Source: Streptomyces sp. XY006
Lineage (GTDB): Bacteria; Actinomycetota; Actinomycetes; Streptomycetales; Streptomycetaceae
Reading direction: 5' to 3'
Length of the DNA stretch: 64,000 nt
NCBI RefSeq assembly: GCF_002237655.1
Contig: NZ_NOKT01000004.1
Location: forward strand, 278,250 to 342,249
Within the stretch, counting starts at the first letter, position 1. Every line of letters begins with the position of its first letter. Both the position numbers and the translations under genes were made by a program. Positions 48,788-56,824 of the stretch are shown here, piece by piece. Below the pieces are notes generated by a model, which worked only from the letters and a program-made list of their open reading frames with translations, did not search any database and had not been told where the DNA came from.

Positions 48788-49494
48788 GGCTGCGGCTTCC
48801 CTCGGAGCGTCCGACGGAGCCGCCGACCGGATACAAGATCGCCCACCCGGTGCTGTCCCAGGACGGCACCCGGGCCGGCTTCACCGGTGTGTCACTGGGC
48901 GGTGCGCTGCCGTACGGAGTGGTCGCCGAGGCTGCCTGTGTGTACGGGCTGCGGCACCGGCCGCCGCATCGCCGCTGTGACTGCGGCTTCCACTGCGTGC
49001 ACGACCGGGCCGCCGCCGAGGCCCTGCTGTGCGCCGACGAGCACCGGGGCGCCGTGCTGCTGGAGGTGTCCGTCCTCGGGGCGTACCTCCGCTTCGAACG
49101 GGGGTTCCGGTACGCGCGGCAGCGGGTGCGGACCGTGACGGTGGGGAGGTGCGCGTGCGGCGCGGGGGCGTGCGCGCTGGCCGATGCCGGGTGGGGGCGC
49201 GTCGGATGGCGTGGGCTCGCGCCCGCGTGTGAGGTGTGTGCACGCGGGCGGGGCGTCGCGGTGTCGCTCGGCGGGTTCGCCCGGTTGGCGGGCGATGGGG
49301 TGCGTGTCGTCGGCGGGGGTGGTATCGAGCCCGGCGGTGCGGGTGCGGGGCCGGGCGGGGGCGCGGTGGTGGACGGGCTGGGGGTGCCCGAACTTGTCGC
49401 CGAGGCCGCCTTGTTGCAGGCGCGGCTCGACTGGTTCCAGGCGCAGCTGGCCCGGCTCGGGCAGCGCGGGGACACCGCCGGGCCGCAGGGATAG
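48784..49494 (+). CDS. Hypothetical cysteine-rich protein
   Basis: A 236-residue soluble protein with paired cysteines: CDCGFHC (about 61-67), then a CACGAGAC (about 125) and CEVC, suggesting one or two metal sites. A glycine-rich linker (about 175-200) precedes a C-terminal helix LLQARLDWFQAQLARL. Coupled to the small gene upstream. I do not recognise a family; similar proteins appear common in Streptomyces. Confidence 0.75.
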   Translation: MRLRLPSERPTEPPTGYKIAHPVLSQDGTRAGFTGVSLGGALPYGVVAEAACVYGLRHRPPHRRCDCGFHCVHDRAAAEALLCADEHRGAVLLEVSVLGAYLRFERGFRYARQRVRTVTVGRCACGAGACALADAGWGRVGWRGLAPACEVCARGRGVAVSLGGFARLAGDGVRVVGGGGIEPGGAGAGPGGGAVVDGLGVPELVAEAALLQARLDWFQAQLARLGQRGDTAGPQG

Positions 49495-49547
49495 CCGGGG
49501 GAGCGGACGGGTACTCGGGGGTTCCTACTTCGAGAGGAGGCGGAACC

Positions 49548-49967
49548 GTGACCGGGACGATGGATCATCGGGCCGTGCGCGACGAGCACCACTCCGTGGG
49601 CGAGCTCGTCGGGCAGGCCGCGGAACAGCTCTCTCGGCTCGTGCGGCAGGAAGTGGCGCTCGCGAAGGAAGAGCTGGCCGAGAAGGGGCGGCGGGCGGGG
49701 CGAGGCGGTGGACTGCTCGGTGCGGCGGGCGCTGTCGCCTATGCCGGGTTCCTCGCGATGGCCGGTGCCGGCGCTGCCGCGCTCTCGCTGGTGCTGCCCG
49801 TGTGGGCTGCCGCGCTGATCGTGATGGGCGTGCTGTTCGTGATCGCGGCGATTCTGGCCGCGATGGGGCGGGGCCAGCTGAAGCGGGCCGCGCCGCCCAC
49901 CCCTGAGCAGGCGATCGGCAGCGTGAAGGCGGACGTCGAGGAGATCAGGGAAAGGGCGCATCGATGA
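49548..49967 (+). CDS. Phage-holin-like membrane protein (DUF1469 type)
   Basis: A 139-residue protein with an N-terminal amphipathic helix (LVGQAAEQLSRLVRQEVALA then KEELAEKGRR) and two membrane segments (about 50-75 and 80-102). The family is called holin-like but is chromosomal and not phage-linked here; the function is unknown, perhaps membrane organisation. GTG after AGGAGG. Its stop overlaps the next gene (ATGA), a common pairing. Confidence 0.85.
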   Translation: MTGTMDHRAVRDEHHSVGELVGQAAEQLSRLVRQEVALAKEELAEKGRRAGRGGGLLGAAGAVAYAGFLAMAGAGAAALSLVLPVWAAALIVMGVLFVIAAILAAMGRGQLKRAAPPTPEQAIGSVKADVEEIRERAHR

Positions 49968-50347
49968 CTGAACCGACCGGTGGGGCGAAACCGACGGGTG
50001 GGGCCAAGGGGCCCGATGAGCTGCGGCGGCAGATCGAGCAGACGCGGGGAGAACTCGGGAACACGGTGGAGCAGTTGGCCGGGAAGGCCGATGTGAAGGG
50101 GCGTGCGCGGGCGCGGGCCGCCGACCTGCGGGACAAGGCCGGGGCGATGACGGTGCAGTTGCGCAGCAGCGCGGCGCAGGCGGGGCACTCCGTGCAGGAC
50201 CGGGCCGCGCACGTGGGGCCCCGGCCGGTGCGGAACGTGGTGCAGGCCGGGATGCGGCATCCCAAGCCGGTGCTGATGGCCGGGGCGGCGGGGGCCGTGG
50301 TGGCGGTCGGGGTCGTGCGGTGGAGGTATGTGCACGGGCATCGGTGA
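49964..50347 (+). CDS. DUF3618 membrane protein
   Basis: A 127-residue protein with the DUF3618 signature (PDELRRQIEQTRGELGNTVE, about 17-36, then LAGKADVKGRARARA), a helical middle and one C-terminal membrane segment (PVLMAGAAGAVVAVGVV). Members occur beside the holin-like gene in many actinobacteria; both may act together at the membrane. Function unknown. Confidence 0.85.
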   Translation: MTEPTGGAKPTGGAKGPDELRRQIEQTRGELGNTVEQLAGKADVKGRARARAADLRDKAGAMTVQLRSSAAQAGHSVQDRAAHVGPRPVRNVVQAGMRHPKPVLMAGAAGAVVAVGVVRWRYVHGHR

Positions 50348-50593
50348 CGGCCGGTGTGACCGCTTGGCGGGTGTGCGTGTGATCGTGGGGGTGCGCGTGC
50401 GTGCGCGTGGTGCCGGGTCCGGGGCGGGTTCGTCGACGCGCCAACCGCTGCGGGCGGACACCCCCGGCACGTCCCCTTCTCGCCGTACGCGGGTGCGGGT
50501 CGGCCCGGCGCCAACGCCGTGTGCTTGACCTCAAGTTCGGTCGAGGTCCGAGAGTGAGGGCGTCACAATCGGCGAACACGACTGGAGAGCTCC

Positions 50594-51292
50594 ATGGCCC
50601 GGCGGACCGAACAGCACCCGGATCTCACCGACCCCCGGATCGGTGCTCCCTTCTTCAGTACCTGGCGGGTCGGGAGTCCCGAGCGGCAGCGGCAGGCCGT
50701 GGAGGCGATCGCGCGGGCCTGGGAGCGGCGGCCCTGGCCGGCCGGGGACCTGCTCGGGTACCACGTGTACGCCGGGCACGACGGGGACACCCTGCTGCAC
50801 TACTCGCAGTGGCGCAGCGAGCAGGCCTACGAGGCGTTCGTGAAGACCCACCGGCAGGAGCGTGTCGACGAGATCGACACGGCCGTGCCGGGGATCGAGC
50901 GGGTGTGGCTCGGGCGGTACCGGCGGTACCGCAGTGCCCGGCGTGCGGACGCGGCCGTTCCGGGGTGTGTGGTGATCGTCGACGTGCGTTTCGACGGGCC
51001 CGACGCGGAGCGGCAGCGCGCCTGGGTCGATGCGGTGTTCGAGGCCCTGGAGAGTGAGCCGGAACCGCATCCCGGGGGTATCTCCGCCCACTTCCACCTC
51101 AGTACGGACGGCACCCGGGTGCTGAACTACGCCGAGTGGGAGAGCGCCGGGGCGCATGCCGACGCCCTGGCCGCGCCGGGCGATGGTGTCGGCTCGGCCA
51201 CCGAGTCGTGGAAGCGGGTGCAGAACTGGCCGGGCCTGCTGGAGAGCGGCTCCGTCTGGCGCTACGACCACGTCCTCGGGCTGGTGCCCTGA
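50594..51292 (+). CDS. Antibiotic-biosynthesis-monooxygenase-fold protein
   Basis: A 232-residue protein with two ferredoxin-like ABM domains in tandem: residues about 15-110 (FFSTWRVGSPERQRQAVEAI ... LLHYSQWRSEQAYEAF) and 120-230 (VVIVDVRFDGPDAERQRAWV ... VLNYAEWESAGAHADAL). The repeated YxxW core is typical. ABM proteins oxidise small aromatics or degrade haem, but many are of unknown role. No ribosome site stronger than GGAGAG. Confidence 0.82.
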   Translation: MARRTEQHPDLTDPRIGAPFFSTWRVGSPERQRQAVEAIARAWERRPWPAGDLLGYHVYAGHDGDTLLHYSQWRSEQAYEAFVKTHRQERVDEIDTAVPGIERVWLGRYRRYRSARRADAAVPGCVVIVDVRFDGPDAERQRAWVDAVFEALESEPEPHPGGISAHFHLSTDGTRVLNYAEWESAGAHADALAAPGDGVGSATESWKRVQNWPGLLESGSVWRYDHVLGLVP

Positions 51293-51297
51293 GGGGC

Positions 51298-51328
51298 GGG
51301 CCGGCCGGACACCGGGTCCGGCCGGCCC
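51298..51328. terminator. Bidirectional terminator
   Basis: A perfect 13-bp stem (51298-51310 with 51316-51328), 5-base loop, lies between the ABM protein stop and the convergent nuclease stop. Confidence 0.8.
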
Positions 51329-51335
51329 TGTCCCG

Positions 51336-53165
51336 CTAGGGGCGGAAGCGCAGGACCTGCGGGTCGTGGTCGCTGATCTGGTCGTGGAACTCCGCGTTGA
51401 CGTGCACGCTGTCGTACTCGAAGTCGCAGCCGCGGCGGATCGACGGGCTGATCAGGATCTGGTCGAGGACCTGGCTGTTGCCCTGGTAGACGTACGAGTA
51501 ACGCTCGCTGCGGGGGAGCGACTTGATCGCCGACCAGAGTTCGCCCTCGCCCTCCAGGAGCTCGGCGGTGCGCGAGAACTCGAAGTCGTTGATGTCGCCG
51601 AGCGTGACGACGTCCGCGTTCTTCTGGGTGTCGAGGATGTCCTTGACGAAGGCGTTCACCAGGGTGGCCTGCTGGTGGCGCTGCGTCTCGGAGCTGCGGG
51701 AGGGCGGCTGGTACTGCGAGGTCAGGCCCTGGTCGCCGCCCTTGGAGTTGAAGTGGTTGGCGATCACGAAGACCGTGCGGCCACGGAAGACGAACTCGCC
51801 GGCCAGCGGCTTGCGGCTGTTCTTCCAGGCCTCGTCGTCGGGGGCGATGCGGCCGGGGCTGAGGGTGAGGTGGGCCTTGCCGCGGATCTTCGTCACGCCG
51901 GTGGCCGTCGTGGCGTCGCCGCCCGGGCTGTCCGTGAAGGAGACGCGCTCCGGGTTGAACAGGAACACCTGGCGGATGTTGCCGCCCGGCTCGCCGCCGT
52001 CGGTGTTGTCCGCCGGGTCGATCGAGCGCCAGTCGTACTTCGGGCCGCCCGCCGCGACGATCGCGTCGATCAGCTTCGTCAGGGTCTGGTCGGCGGCGAC
52101 CGTGCCGTCGTTCTTCGCGCCGTTGTTGTCCTGGATCTCCTCCAGCGACACGATGTCCGGCGACTGCAGGTTGTTCACGATCGCGGAGGCGTGCGCGGCG
52201 AAGGTCTCGTCCGTGGGGTCGAGGTTCTCCACGTTGTAGGTGGCGACCGCCAGTTCCGAGGAGCGCTGCTTGCGGGTGGTCTCGCGCTGCCGGTCGGCGC
52301 TCTCGAGCGTGCCGAGTTCGCTCGCGACCAGGGTGTAGCCGCCGAACTGGTTGTAGTCCAGGGGCCCCGCCGTGGTGCCCGCGAGGGTGTCGCCGACGTT
52401 CGCCTTCGGGAAGTCCGCCGACGATCCGAGGGACTGGATCTGCAGGCGGCCCGTGTTCTGGGCGTCGTAGGAGCCGTAGACCGTGCCGCCGTGGCGGGCG
52501 CGGTTCTCGTGCGGCTTCACCGTCACCCAGAGCTCGGTGTACGGGTCGGTGGCGCCGACCACGCGGGTGTCGGCGACCCGGACGGTCATGCCCTCCAGGG
52601 ACTCGTAGTAGTCCAGGGCGTACTGCGCGGGCTGCAGGGGGAGGGCGTTGATCGAGCCGTTCGCGGCCGGGTCGCCCGCGGGGGTGTAGGCGGCGGGGAC
52701 CGAGCGCGCCGTGACGGCCGTGGCGGCGGGCAGTTCGTTGCCGCTGGACAGGACCGTGGTCGTCGGCTTGGTGATCTCCGTCAGGGCCTGGTTGCCGGAG
52801 CCGGTGCCGCCGGGGACGTACTCCGAGACCGTGCCGGTGACCTTGACGGAGTCGCCGACGGCGACGCCCTTCGGGGTGGAGCTGGTGAAGACGAAGACGC
52901 CCTCACTGGTCGCCGGGTCGGCGTCCGGGTCCGGGTCCTGGATCCAGAAGCCGCGGGAGGAGCCGTAGGTGCGGACGCCGGTGACGATTCCGGTCACGTC
53001 CGTGACCTGCCGGCCGGCGTACGGGGATATCCGGGTGCTGCCCTGGATGTCGTGGATGCGGACCGATTCCGCGTGCGCGGGAGTGGTGAGGACGATCGTG
53101 GAGGCCGCGGAACACGCGGCGGCGACGGTGAGCGCGGCGAGGCGCGCGGACGACTTGCTCGGCAA
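51336..53165 (-). CDS. Secreted endonuclease/exonuclease/phosphatase (ExeM/NucH type)
   Basis: A 609-residue secreted nuclease. Signal peptide (SARLAALTVAAACSAAS ... PAHA, about 6-32), then an OB-fold/LTD-like region (VRIHDIQGSTRISPYAGRQV) and a C-terminal EEP catalytic domain: VATYNVENLDP (about 306), IVSLEEIQDN with the metal-binding glutamate, VIANHFNSKGG, DINDFEF and ISDHDPQVL at the end. It likely degrades external DNA for nutrients. TTG 53165 was chosen for GGAGG 8 bases upstream; a GTG 24 bases earlier is possible. Confidence 0.9.
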   Translation of the reverse strand: MPSKSSARLAALTVAAACSAASTIVLTTPAHAESVRIHDIQGSTRISPYAGRQVTDVTGIVTGVRTYGSSRGFWIQDPDPDADPATSEGVFVFTSSTPKGVAVGDSVKVTGTVSEYVPGGTGSGNQALTEITKPTTTVLSSGNELPAATAVTARSVPAAYTPAGDPAANGSINALPLQPAQYALDYYESLEGMTVRVADTRVVGATDPYTELWVTVKPHENRARHGGTVYGSYDAQNTGRLQIQSLGSSADFPKANVGDTLAGTTAGPLDYNQFGGYTLVASELGTLESADRQRETTRKQRSSELAVATYNVENLDPTDETFAAHASAIVNNLQSPDIVSLEEIQDNNGAKNDGTVAADQTLTKLIDAIVAAGGPKYDWRSIDPADNTDGGEPGGNIRQVFLFNPERVSFTDSPGGDATTATGVTKIRGKAHLTLSPGRIAPDDEAWKNSRKPLAGEFVFRGRTVFVIANHFNSKGGDQGLTSQYQPPSRSSETQRHQQATLVNAFVKDILDTQKNADVVTLGDINDFEFSRTAELLEGEGELWSAIKSLPRSERYSYVYQGNSQVLDQILISPSIRRGCDFEYDSVHVNAEFHDQISDHDPQVLRFRP

Positions 53166-53469
53166 CGGGATTCCCTCCGGGGACGTGACAGGGCGCCGGG
53201 ACGAGGGTGGTGCTCGGACTGTCTGCCGCTGTGCGTGCGGCGGGCGGTGACGCGCGTAGACATCGACGGGTGCGGCGCCTGGTGGGGCAGGTCCGGTGAA
53301 CAAGTGTCCGCCGACTTCTACGCGCGTCAATCTCCAGCCTGTCCATGTCACTTGTCAAGGTTTCGGCCATGTACGGCAGTCGACGGGGAGATGAAGTGGG
53401 CGGCATGGGTGGAAATCCGTCTAGGCTGAGCGGCTGAGTCACCTGAAGGCGCGCTAGGAGAAACAGCCG
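53166..53469. promoter_or_regulatory. Divergent nuclease / unknown-protein region with inverted repeat
   Basis: A 304-base stretch with no gene. It holds a perfect 13-bp inverted repeat: TGACGCGCGTAGA (53248-53260) and TCTACGCGCGTCA (53317-53329), 56 bases apart. A TTGACA on the minus strand (near 53350) is a -35 candidate for the nuclease. A single GTTCACC on the minus strand (near 53299) resembles half a PHO box but has no second unit. Confidence 0.5.
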
Positions 53470-54888
53470 ATGTCAGACAGCTCCCCCCTGCCGCCGGTGC
53501 GGCTGCACACCGAAGCGGAGCTGGCGCGCGACGCGCTGTCCACACCGTTGCTGTCCCGGGCCGCCCGGCTCGCCCGCTGGGCCGGGCCGGACACCCGCGT
53601 CGACGCCGGGGGAGGGCTCGTCGAGGAACAACTGCCCGCGGCCGCCGAGGCCCTCGGGCTGAGCGGGGACGACGCCGCCGCCGACGCCAGCGAGGCGTGG
53701 CGGGTCGCGGTGGACTCCGGGCTCGTCGAGATCGTCGACGAGGAGGAGGGCACCGTCCGCGCGGGCGAGGACCTCGCGCTGCTCACCGGCGGCTCCCCGC
53801 ACGACGTGCTCGCCGTGTGGCTCGCGGCTCTGGAGACCGTGCTCGCCGACGCGAGCGTCCCCGACCTCGACGGACTGCTCGACGAGGACGGCGAGGTCGA
53901 CCTCTCCGCCCTCGACTGGGACCCGGAGGCCGAGGCCGAGTTCCTCGACGGCGTGCTCGGCAACCTCTACCTGCTGACGGCCGGCGAGGACGCGCCCGGC
54001 GAGTCCCCGGTGCCACTGCCGGCCCTGGCCGCCTCGGTGATCGTGCCCAGCGACATGGGCGAGCCCACCAACGACGTCCTGGAGCAGGTCTCCGACGCGA
54101 TGATGCGGCTGGACGACCAGTTCCGGATGCTGGAGCCGGTCGGCCTCGTGGAGTACCAGCCCGTCGACGAGGCCCTCATGGCCGACGCCGACGAGGAGCC
54201 CGCGGCGCCCGTCGACGACACCGACGTCTCCCGCTACGGCATGGTCCGGCTCACCCCGCTCGGCCTGTACGGGATGCGCGCGCGGCTGCTGGAGGCCGGG
54301 TTCGAGGCGCCGGCCGTCGGGGACCTGGCGGACAAGGGCGCCGACGCGCTGCTGGACGGCACGGCGGCGTTCCCGCCGGCCGCGGCGCAGGCCGAGACCG
54401 AGCAGTGGCTGCAGCGGCGCGAATCGCTCACGGCGGCACGGGAGTTGCTGGCCGCGGCGCGCGGCTCCGACGCCGGGGCTCCGCTGCGGCGGCTGCGCTG
54501 CCAGCAGGCGCTGTCGCTGGTCGGCGCTTCGGCCGAGCCGGCGTTGCGGGAGGTGCTGGACGACGCCGAGCTGGGCGGACTCGCCCGGGTGTGGCTGACC
54601 GAGCACGGGGCGGCGGACGTGCCCGCGCCGTCCGAGGCGATGGTGTACTGGCTGACCATCGACACGGTCGCCGCGCAGCTCGCGGCGGAGGGCAACTCCG
54701 AGGAACTGCGGGCCCTGGTCGAGGGGCTTGCGCAGCAGCACAGCGGGTTCTTCGCGGCGGTGTGGCGGGTCGACCACCCCGCGACCGCCGACGTGCTGGA
54801 GGCGATGGGGCGGTTGCATCCCGACAAGAAGGTGGCGAAGGAAGCGCGGAAGGCCGCCTTCAAGGCGCGATCGCAACAGGGCGGTTGA
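53470..54888 (+). CDS. Conserved Streptomyces protein, unknown function
   Basis: A 472-residue soluble acidic protein. It begins with a hydrophilic helical region (LHTEAELARDALSTPLLSRA), has a very acidic middle (ADEEPAAPVDDTDVSRYG, about 240) and a helical C-terminus (HPATADVLEAMGRLHPDKKV). Patterns such as MRLDDQFRMLEPVGLVEY and MVRLTPLGLYGMRARL read as winged-helix-like units, but no family is recognised. It is monocistronic between the nuclease and phoX. Confidence 0.75.
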   Translation: MSDSSPLPPVRLHTEAELARDALSTPLLSRAARLARWAGPDTRVDAGGGLVEEQLPAAAEALGLSGDDAAADASEAWRVAVDSGLVEIVDEEEGTVRAGEDLALLTGGSPHDVLAVWLAALETVLADASVPDLDGLLDEDGEVDLSALDWDPEAEAEFLDGVLGNLYLLTAGEDAPGESPVPLPALAASVIVPSDMGEPTNDVLEQVSDAMMRLDDQFRMLEPVGLVEYQPVDEALMADADEEPAAPVDDTDVSRYGMVRLTPLGLYGMRARLLEAGFEAPAVGDLADKGADALLDGTAAFPPAAAQAETEQWLQRRESLTAARELLAAARGSDAGAPLRRLRCQQALSLVGASAEPALREVLDDAELGGLARVWLTEHGAADVPAPSEAMVYWLTIDTVAAQLAAEGNSEELRALVEGLAQQHSGFFAAVWRVDHPATADVLEAMGRLHPDKKVAKEARKAAFKARSQQGG

Positions 54889-54954
54889 CGCCGGTCCGCG
54901 GGTGCGGCGCGCCGTCGTGGCTTGGCGCGCCGTTCCCCGCGGCCCCGGGGTGTT

Positions 54955-54976
54955 GTTCAAACGGAGTTCACATGTG
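54955..54976 (+). promoter_or_regulatory. PHO-box-like direct repeat upstream of phoX
   Basis: Two 11-bp units, GTTCAAACGGA and GTTCACATGTG, lie 66 bases before the PhoX ATG. This is the unit length and core (GTTCA) of Streptomyces PhoP sites as I recall them, and fits phosphate-starvation control of a secreted phosphatase. Confidence 0.6.
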
Positions 54977-55041
54977 AGCGGGACGGTGTCGCCGAACGAG
55001 GTTCGCCACCCTCCACGGCAGCCCCCGTCACAGGAGACTCC

Positions 55042-56487
55042 ATGTCGCTCACCCGCAGGGACTTCGCCAGAAACTCCGCGATCACCGGTGCCGGTGTCGC
55101 GCTGGCGGGCAGTGTCGGCGCCCTCGCCACCGCACCGAACGCCCTCGCGTCCTACGACACCGACAGCGCCGAGGGCGCGGCGGACGCCCGGCACGGCGTC
55201 GGCTACGGGCCGCTCGTGTCCGACCCCCGGGGCATCCTCGCCCTGCCGGCCGGCTTCTCGTACAAGATCATCACCTACAGCGGCAGGACGAGACTGGAGT
55301 CGGGCGAGTTCACGCCGTCCAACCACGACGGCACCGCCGCCTTCGACGGCCCGCGCGGCACCACCCTGCTCGTCAACAACCACGAGCTGAAGGGCCCCCG
55401 CGCCAACTGGACGCACCCGGTCCCGCTCACCGAGGGCCTCGTCTACGACCCCGCCGCCTCCGGCGGCTGCACGGTCGTGGAGATCCGCCCCGACGGACGG
55501 GTCGCCGAATGGGTGGGCATCGCGGGCACCTCCACCAACTGCGCCGGCGGCCGTACCCCGTGGGGCACCTGGCTCACCTGCGAGGAGAACTCCGACCGCG
55601 CCGGCACCAACGGCATGACCAAGGACCACGGCTACGTCTTCGAGGTCGACCCCGTCGACCGGCGCGCCAACCGGGACCCCAAGCCGCTGAAGTTCTTCGG
55701 CCGTTACGACCACGAGGCCGTCGTCATCGACCCCAAGCGCGGCCACGCCTACCTCACCGAGGACGCCGCGAACCCCAACGGCCTCTTCTTCCGCTGGACC
55801 CCGCCGCAGGGCTTCGCGTACGGCCCCGGCCGGTTCCGCCGGCTCGCCGACGACGCCGGTGTGCTGCAGGCGCCCAAGTGCTTCGACTCCGGGGGCAAGT
55901 TCGTCGACGACCTGTCCCGCGCCACGAGGATCGGCACCGTCTACGGCGTCGACTGGGTGGACGTGCCCGACCGCGACGCCCGCACCACCCCCGTGCGCAA
56001 GCAGTTCGGCGCCGGCGAGGTCACCCGGGCCCGCAAGCTGGAGGGCATGTGGTGGGGCGACGGCGGCGCCTACATCGTCTCCTCCTACGCCCGTGAGGAG
56101 AGCCCGGTGCAGCACGACGGGCAGGTCTGGTTCTACGACCCCAAGCGCCGCACCCTGACGCTCAAGGTCCTGCTCGGCGTGAACCCCGACCCGTCCCGCG
56201 ACGGCGCCTTCGACGGCCCCGACAACATCACCGTCTCCCCGTACGGCGGGCTCGTCATCGCCGAGGACGGCGAGGGCGTGCAGCACCTGTTCGGGGCGAC
56301 CGACAGCGGCCGCACCTACCCGATCGCCCGCAACGAGCTGAACATCGGCACCGAGGAGGAGCCGGAGTACAGCGAGTTCGCCGGTGTCACCTTCTCGCCC
56401 GACGGCCGGACCCTCTTCGCGAGCATCCAGACGCCCGGCATTCTGCTCGCCATCACCGGCCCCTGGAAGCGGCAGAAGAGGAATTAA
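55042..56487 (+). CDS. phoX: PhoX-family phosphatase
   Basis: A 481-residue secreted protein with a Tat signal (LTRRDFARNSAITGAGVALA, residues 3-22) and a PhoX beta-propeller domain. Landmarks are NNHELKG (metal region), TNCAGGRTPWGTWLTCEEN (about 165-183) with acidic residues, HEAVVIDPKRGHAYLTEDA and EGMWWGDGGAYIVSSYA. PhoX enzymes release phosphate from phosphoesters using calcium and iron. ATG follows AGGAGA. A PHO-box-like repeat upstream suggests PhoP control. Confidence 0.88.
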   Translation: MSLTRRDFARNSAITGAGVALAGSVGALATAPNALASYDTDSAEGAADARHGVGYGPLVSDPRGILALPAGFSYKIITYSGRTRLESGEFTPSNHDGTAAFDGPRGTTLLVNNHELKGPRANWTHPVPLTEGLVYDPAASGGCTVVEIRPDGRVAEWVGIAGTSTNCAGGRTPWGTWLTCEENSDRAGTNGMTKDHGYVFEVDPVDRRANRDPKPLKFFGRYDHEAVVIDPKRGHAYLTEDAANPNGLFFRWTPPQGFAYGPGRFRRLADDAGVLQAPKCFDSGGKFVDDLSRATRIGTVYGVDWVDVPDRDARTTPVRKQFGAGEVTRARKLEGMWWGDGGAYIVSSYAREESPVQHDGQVWFYDPKRRTLTLKVLLGVNPDPSRDGAFDGPDNITVSPYGGLVIAEDGEGVQHLFGATDSGRTYPIARNELNIGTEEEPEYSEFAGVTFSPDGRTLFASIQTPGILLAITGPWKRQKRN

Positions 56488-56538
56488 ATTCGCTCGCAGG
56501 TCCGGCTCCGCGCCTCCTACAGTGAGATCACAACGTCA
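56488..56538. promoter_or_regulatory. Promoter region of the RNA-Ro locus
   Basis: Between the phoX stop and the first RNA element. TACAGT at 56518-56523 is a possible -10 box giving transcription from about 56530. No good -35 is seen. Confidence 0.35.
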
Positions 56539-56619
56539 CGCACTTCCCGGTGCGATGGCGGCGGCTACTTCTCTTCCAAAGAATCCGACGCCGCCGCCGA
56601 CTTGATCTCGGGAGGCGCG
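56539..56619 (+). ncRNA. Short Y-like RNA element (Ro-helix without tRNA module)
   Basis: CTTCCCG (56543-56549) pairs with CGGGAGG (56609-56615), extended by CGC/GCG (56539-56541, 56617-56619). Inside is an unpaired GTG / ATCT internal loop, then a perfect 9-bp stem (56557-56565 with 56590-56598) and a 24-base loop. The left strand CCCGGTGCGATGG matches the longer RNA at 56633-56645 (CCCGGTGCGAAGG) and both share GCCGACTT on the right. It looks like a paralogue of the longer RNA lacking the tRNA-like domain. Transcript ends are inferred. Confidence 0.55.
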
Positions 56620-56623
56620 GCAT

Positions 56624-56778
56624 GTGTGGGTGCCCGGTGCGAAGGCAACGGTTACTTCCTGGGATCGGACGGTTGCGGGTTCAAGTCCCGTCGGCGACCT
56701 CGGGTCGCCGTAGCTCAATGGGCAGAGCATCTGAATAAGTCCGTCGCCGACTTCGGTCCTCGGGCACCCACCATTTTC
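56624..56778 (+). ncRNA. yrlA: YrlA-type bacterial Y RNA with permuted tRNA-like module
   Basis: The ends pair over 11 bp (56626-56636 with 56761-56771), then an internal loop (GTG / GTCCT) and CGAAG/CTTCG (56640-56644 with 56751-56755): the Ro-binding helix. The centre is a circularly permuted tRNA: CGGAC/GTCCG (56666-56670 with 56739-56743), T arm with loop TTCAAGT (56675-56691), 7-bp acceptor-like stem closed by CTCGG (56692-56698 with 56704-56710), TA, then D arm GCTC/GAGC with an 8-base loop (56713-56728). Y RNAs gate access to Ro and tether partners. ATTTTC follows the 3' strand. Ro gene starts 47 bases on. Confidence 0.82.
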
Positions 56779-56824
56779 CTGCCGCGACTCCCTCGAACAC
56801 GAAAAGAATTCGGGGGAATTCACC

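Noticed and set aside
49548..49967. Prophage remnant, from the holin-like protein
   Set aside because: The family is chromosomal in actinobacteria and pairs with DUF3618. No integrase, structural gene or attachment site is nearby.
56666..56743. An ordinary tRNA gene
   Set aside because: T-arm and D-arm sequences are present, but the T arm comes before the D arm and there is no anticodon loop in the usual place. The order fits a permuted tRNA-like module of a Y RNA.
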